From contig CALFLK010000007.1 of assembly GCA_937880095.1 (NCBI GenBank), forward strand, positions 62,001 through 126,000: DNA of 64,000 nucleotides, written 5' to 3'. Both the position numbers and the translations under genes were made by a program. The first letter of the stretch is position 1; each line of letters begins with the position of its first letter. Below are positions 60,720 through 64,000 of the stretch, piece by piece. The notes beneath the pieces were generated by a model. It had not been told where the DNA came from. It saw only the letters and a program-made list of their open reading frames with translations, and did not search any database. The stretch is from an uncultured Faecalibacterium sp. GTDB lineage: Bacteria > Bacillota > Clostridia > Oscillospirales > Ruminococcaceae.

Positions 60720-61463
60720 TTACAGCAGCTCTTTTGCCGGAACATAAGCCGGAATCGGCTTCAGTTTGAACTGATTCAGCGTATGCAGACGGTCAATTTT
60801 TGCCTTTGTCTCTGCATCTTCGCAAATACCTTCGCGGATATAGTGATCCAGCGCTGCATAGGTAAAGCCCAGTTTATCCTCATCGGTAGAACCACACAAG
60901 CCGTCAGAGGGTGTCTTATCCACCAGATATGCCGGCAGACCCAAATACTTACCCACTGCCTTTACTTCGCGCACAGTCAGACCGCCCAGAGGGCTGAAAT
61001 CGCCTGCTGCATCGCCGTAGCGCGTCGAGTAACCAACCCAGTCCTCAGACAGGTTGCAGGTGTTGGCAACACGGCCATCCTTGGACTGCGAAATTGCGTA
61101 CAGTGCCGACATACGCAGACGCGGCGGCAGATTGACCACAGTCTGGCTGGTCGGTTTCACACCACAGGCGGTCATCTGAGACAGCATTGCTTCATAAGCA
61201 TCATGGATGTTGAACACATAGTGCTGAATCTGCAAAAACTCAGCAACCGCCTTAGAATCATCAATGTCAGGCTGGACGCCGTTGGGCATCAATACGCCAA
61301 TAACACGATCCCGACCTAATGCTTCTACGCACAAGCCCGCCACAACCGTGGAATCCTTACCGCCGGAAAGACCGATTACCGCATTACAGCCTGCACCGTT
61401 TGCATCGAACCAATCCCGAATCCATTGTACGGTCTCCTGCGTGACCTTTTCCACATTAAACAT
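60720..61463 (-). CDS. nadE: NH3-dependent NAD+ synthetase
   Basis: 247 aa. The PP-loop ATPase motif GLSGGKDSTVVAGL, then GDAAGDFSPLGGLTVREVKAVGKYLGLP and TPSDGLCGSTDEDKLGF are NadE signatures. No glutaminase domain, so ammonia is the nitrogen donor. It turns deamido-NAD into NAD+. It stands alone between tRNA-Leu and the molybdate-type operon. Confidence 0.95.
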   Translation of the reverse strand: MFNVEKVTQETVQWIRDWFDANGAGCNAVIGLSGGKDSTVVAGLCVEALGRDRVIGVLMPNGVQPDIDDSKAVAEFLQIQHYVFNIHDAYEAMLSQMTACGVKPTSQTVVNLPPRLRMSALYAISQSKDGRVANTCNLSEDWVGYSTRYGDAAGDFSPLGGLTVREVKAVGKYLGLPAYLVDKTPSDGLCGSTDEDKLGFTYAALDHYIREGICEDAETKAKIDRLHTLNQFKLKPIPAYVPAKELL

Positions 61464-61604
61464 ATTTGTCCTCCCGCTTGTTTTACGCCGCTATACGGCA
61501 CCATTTTATTTGTTATAGAGTAACACAATCCCCTGCTGCCTTGCAACCCTCAGCTGCTTGTAATCGCGTCCTATTCGTCTTGAGAGATTTTCACTCACTT
61601 AACA

Positions 61605-61645
61605 TAAAAAATGTCCCTTGGACCACATGATCCAAAGGACATTTT
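61605..61645 (-). terminator. terminator of the ABC/DUF364 operon
   Basis: Arms around ATGTCC(C)TTGGA / TCCAAAGGACAT (61609-61622, 61631-61643) with A-rich DNA on the left, just past the DUF364 stop. Confidence 0.8.
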
Positions 61646-61647
61646 GA

Positions 61648-62391
61648 TTAGACCTGATCGGCGAAGCAAACTCGCTTCAATCCCAAAAGCGGTGCTGCAC
61701 CAGACAGCGTTGTGCCAAAGAATGCAATGGGTTTGTCCAAATCCAGAAAATCCACCAGCGTACCGTTGCACAATGTACTGCCTGTGCAAAGCACCAAATC
61801 CGCCCAGGCAATCGTTTCCTTTTGCTCGGTTGCTCCGTTCAAAACCTGAAAGCCTTCATGGGATGTTCCAATATTCTTGGGGTCCAAATCCAGAACTTTT
61901 ACCGGATAGTGTGCAGCCAATGCTGCTGCCATGGCAGGCTGGTAACCAACCATGGTAATTTTGGGCGTTCCGTAATGCTCCGACACCCAGTTCACCACAT
62001 GCGCAGCGCACTGCTCCGGGCCGTCATTTTTACAATGTACCGTAGGGCTTGCCAGTTTCAGGTGATCCATCACCGCATTCAAAGCCGCTACAAACATCGC
62101 ACGGATGTGCGGGTCATTTTCCACATCTCCATTCAGAATCTCCTGCAAAGAGCCGGAGAACTGTGCCGGTGCATCTGTGAATGCTTGACCTTTTCCATCC
62201 CGGAAGCTCGCCATCAGCATCACTTCGCTGCCGGTCAGGATCGGGTAATCTTTTCGGGTAGGATTTCCGATTGCTTCAGCAGGCGTCAATCCGCGTGCCA
62301 CAATCGTAACCGTTTCTGCCGTAAGATCATTTTCCTGCAAAAGCTGCATCAGCTTTTCTTTCAAAGTACCATAAAGTTCATGGTTGGTCAT
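61648..62391 (-). CDS. DUF4213/DUF364 protein (putative metal chelation)
   Basis: 247 aa from the ATG at 62391 (GGAGAGATTACCT before it). An N-terminal DUF4213-like part (TAETVTIVARGLTPAEAIG...PILTGSEVMLMASF) is followed by a Rossmann-like DUF364 part (ITMVGYQPAMAAALAAHYPVKVLDLDPKNIG, ADLVLCTGSTLCNGTLVDFL). Relatives are described as putative heavy-metal chelation proteins and occur with molybdate/tungstate transport. The ATGA overlap with the permease gene supports a role linked to the imported metal oxyanion. Confidence 0.85.
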   Translation of the reverse strand: MTNHELYGTLKEKLMQLLQENDLTAETVTIVARGLTPAEAIGNPTRKDYPILTGSEVMLMASFRDGKGQAFTDAPAQFSGSLQEILNGDVENDPHIRAMFVAALNAVMDHLKLASPTVHCKNDGPEQCAAHVVNWVSEHYGTPKITMVGYQPAMAAALAAHYPVKVLDLDPKNIGTSHEGFQVLNGATEQKETIAWADLVLCTGSTLCNGTLVDFLDLDKPIAFFGTTLSGAAPLLGLKRVCFADQV

Positions 62392-63200
62392 AGGTAATCT
62401 CTCCTTCGTGTTACAAGCCATCCGATAAACTGGGCAAACAGCGACAGCAGCAGCAAAATCAGCGCTGCTGCCAATGCCGCATTATTGTCGCCAGTAGAAA
62501 TATTTAGGTAAATATTGCCCGGCAGCGTCTCTGTTTTCATGCGTGTAACGCCGACCAGCATAAGGGTTGCGCCAAACTCACCCAGACCACGGCTCCACGC
62601 CAAAATCAAAGCTGTGATACAGTCCGCTTTACACAAAGGCAAGGTAATGTACCACATTGCCTGAAAACGGCTTGCGCCCAGCGTTTGCGCCGTCAGCGCC
62701 AATTCCGGGTCTAATCGGCGAAACGCCTCTGTAATCAGTCGGATCACAAAGGGCAGATTCACCAAAATATGCGCCAAAATGATACCGCGCGGGTGAAATA
62801 TCACCCGCAGCCCCAACTCTTTCAGCAATTTGCCAAAGGGCGTAGAAAATGCCGTCAGCAAGCAAAGGCCCAACACCAGATATGGCAGCGACAGGGGCAA
62901 CCCCAAAACCGCTTCCCCGATTTTGGTCCATTTGCTTTCCCGCATGACAATTACATAGGCGCACGGTATCGCCAGAATCATGCAAATCAGGGTAGAAATG
63001 GTACTGGTCCAAAGGCTCAGCCCAATCGAGAAGCGCAGTTCCGGCGACAGCAATGCCTGCTTAAGATAGCAAGCACCGCCTTTTACCACAACCCACAAAT
63101 TCCAGCCGACAAACACAACCACCAGAAAAAAGATTGCTTCAAACAATATTTCAAATGGCTGCAATCGTTGATGTGATCGCTTTTTATGCTGCCAGCTCAT
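62388..63200 (-). CDS. modB: molybdate/tungstate-type ABC permease
   Basis: 270 aa, six membrane helices. The cytoplasmic EAA loop is AQTLGASRFQAMWYITLPLCKADCITALILAWSRGLGEFGATLML, typical of ModB, WtpB and TupB. It overlaps the binding-protein gene by 17 bases and DUF364 by 4. No ATPase gene is seen in the window on either side, so ATP hydrolysis must come from elsewhere. Confidence 0.88.
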   Translation of the reverse strand: MSWQHKKRSHQRLQPFEILFEAIFFLVVVFVGWNLWVVVKGGACYLKQALLSPELRFSIGLSLWTSTISTLICMILAIPCAYVIVMRESKWTKIGEAVLGLPLSLPYLVLGLCLLTAFSTPFGKLLKELGLRVIFHPRGIILAHILVNLPFVIRLITEAFRRLDPELALTAQTLGASRFQAMWYITLPLCKADCITALILAWSRGLGEFGATLMLVGVTRMKTETLPGNIYLNISTGDNNAALAAALILLLLSLFAQFIGWLVTRRRDYL

Positions 63201-63864
63201 ATCCGAAGCTCACCCAAATGTCCTGTGCCTTCTCGCTTGCCAGGAAAGACAAAAAGCCGTCTGCTGCCAGAGCCTGATTCATAGCCGGTGCAGTTGCAGT
63301 GTTAGAGATAATGTTCACCTTATCGGTCAGCTCAAAATCCTTGAACAGCTTCATTGCAATCTTGCCGACGGGGGTAGCCTCCGGATCGCCAATGACCATG
63401 CGAACATCTTCTTTTGCCAGATCTGCTGCAGCGTGAATTTCTTTCGGGTTACCAGGCTGTACTGCCAGCACGGGAATGTGCTTTACCAGCGGTGTAGATT
63501 CTTCCACCATTTCTTCTACGGGCTTCAGCTCGCCTTCAGAGCCAGCGATAAAGAAATCACCTTCCTGTGCGGTGTTGATCTGGGTCTGAATCTGCGCTGC
63601 ATTGGCATAGGTAACTTCCATCTTGCAGCCGGATTCTTCTTCAAACGTCTTTGCAATTTCCTCAAATGCATTTTTCATGCCTGCGCCGCAGAAAATATGC
63701 AGCGAATGACCTTCCAACGAAAGCGGCTGTGCACTTTCAGCCTGAGATTCCGGCTGAAAATCCGGTTCATTTGCAGTCTGAGAATTCGAAGTAGTATCAC
63801 CACAACCGGTCAACATACCGAGAGCCATTGTAGCAGCCAACATCAGAGCGAGAAACTTTTTCAT
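63184..63864 (-). CDS. modA: molybdate/tungstate-type substrate-binding lipoprotein
   Basis: 226 aa, first gene of the operon. Signal peptide with lipobox MLTGCGD, a Ser/Asn/Glu-rich linker, then a class II binding-protein fold (LHIFCGAGMKNAFEEIAKTFEEESGCKMEVTYANAAQIQTQI, FIAGSEGELKPVEE). The C-terminus MNQALAADGFLSFLASEKAQDIWVSFGYE is that of ModA relatives. Molybdate and tungstate cannot be told apart from sequence. Confidence 0.88.
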   Translation of the reverse strand: MKKFLALMLAATMALGMLTGCGDTTSNSQTANEPDFQPESQAESAQPLSLEGHSLHIFCGAGMKNAFEEIAKTFEEESGCKMEVTYANAAQIQTQINTAQEGDFFIAGSEGELKPVEEMVEESTPLVKHIPVLAVQPGNPKEIHAAADLAKEDVRMVIGDPEATPVGKIAMKLFKDFELTDKVNIISNTATAPAMNQALAADGFLSFLASEKAQDIWVSFGYELAA

Positions 63865-63944
63865 AAAAACGCCTCCATTTTTGTAAGCAGAGTACCTTCC
63901 TTATTTTAATCGTGCTCTGTTTCGACAATTTATGCATACACCTC

Positions 63945-63972
63945 ATTTTAGCACTTTTCTATTTTTTCACAA
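63945..63972 (-). promoter_or_regulatory. promoter of the modA operon
   Basis: On the minus strand TTGTGA (63967-63972), 16 bases, TAAAAT (63945-63950) with a TG two bases upstream of the -10 box, about 80 bases before the start codon. No Moco riboswitch was recognised. Confidence 0.6.
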
Positions 63973-64000
63973 GCAATCACTCAGACTGCTATTGCACAAG

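Noticed and set aside
1..64000. CRISPR arrays, rRNA genes or a replication origin
   Set aside because: No regularly spaced repeats, rRNA-like sequence, dnaA-box cluster or replication initiator gene was seen in the read-through.

Overview
The window looks like a low-to-mid GC, spore-forming member of the Clostridia (Bacillota), perhaps a gut Oscillospirales/Butyricicoccaceae-type organism; the genus is a guess. Pointers are a SpoIID homologue, a SpoIIIE/FtsK translocase, Rex, a T-box before pheST, a LicT-type antiterminator with its RNA target, a CIRCE element, an MsmX-type ATPase, and strong AGGAGG ribosome sites. There is no rRNA and no CRISPR array.

Bases 1-5300 are an eroded accessory region: the 3' end of an AgrC-like kinase pseudogene, a wrecked tyrosine integrase, and a minus-strand cluster of an erythromycin-esterase-like protein, a PspC protein, a response regulator and a SpaK/VanS-like sensor kinase.

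Bases 5585-19181 are an integrated element of about 13.6 kb. It sits inside a tRNA-Pro(UGG) gene that it cuts in the anticodon loop: the 3' half is at 5540-5584 and the 5' half at 19182-19218. The two halves rebuild a near-complete cloverleaf. Joining the element's own ends gives a symmetric attP-like site, ACATGC-A-CCCAAA-C-GCATGT. The element carries an intact tRNA-Pro(UGG) (19074-19149) just inside its right end, directly downstream of the split gene's own promoter, so it appears to replace the tRNA it destroys. At its left end lie two overlapping tyrosine-recombinase genes, each missing different catalytic residues, preceded by a 17-bp-arm palindrome. Inside are a PLD-helicase-DUF3427 protein, truncated dndD and dndE, two copies of a relaxase 3' end, an excisionase with a canonical integrase (a nested element), a WYL-VOC-TfoX-GyrI cluster and a MerR/TipA-type regulator with a textbook MerR promoter.

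Bases 19219-64000 are core chromosome: peptidase M32, GAPDH, SpoIID, a sugar nucleotidyltransferase, the MsmX-type ATPase, an AraC regulator, an ECF sigma/anti-sigma operon with two unknown membrane proteins, pheST under a T-box, and a licT-crr-ptsI-ptsH-ptsG operon controlled by antitermination. Then come htpG under CIRCE, an XpaC-like protein, a DUF218 protein with deoB, pyk-luxS, a DUF4097 lipoprotein, a ComEC-type hydrolase with YgiQ and FtsK, TepA, rex-tdk, tRNA-Leu, nadE, and a molybdate-type ABC operon with a DUF364 protein. HPr has Arg at position 46, where the regulatory Ser normally lies. Two genes look frameshifted by one base at homopolymers, which may be assembly error.
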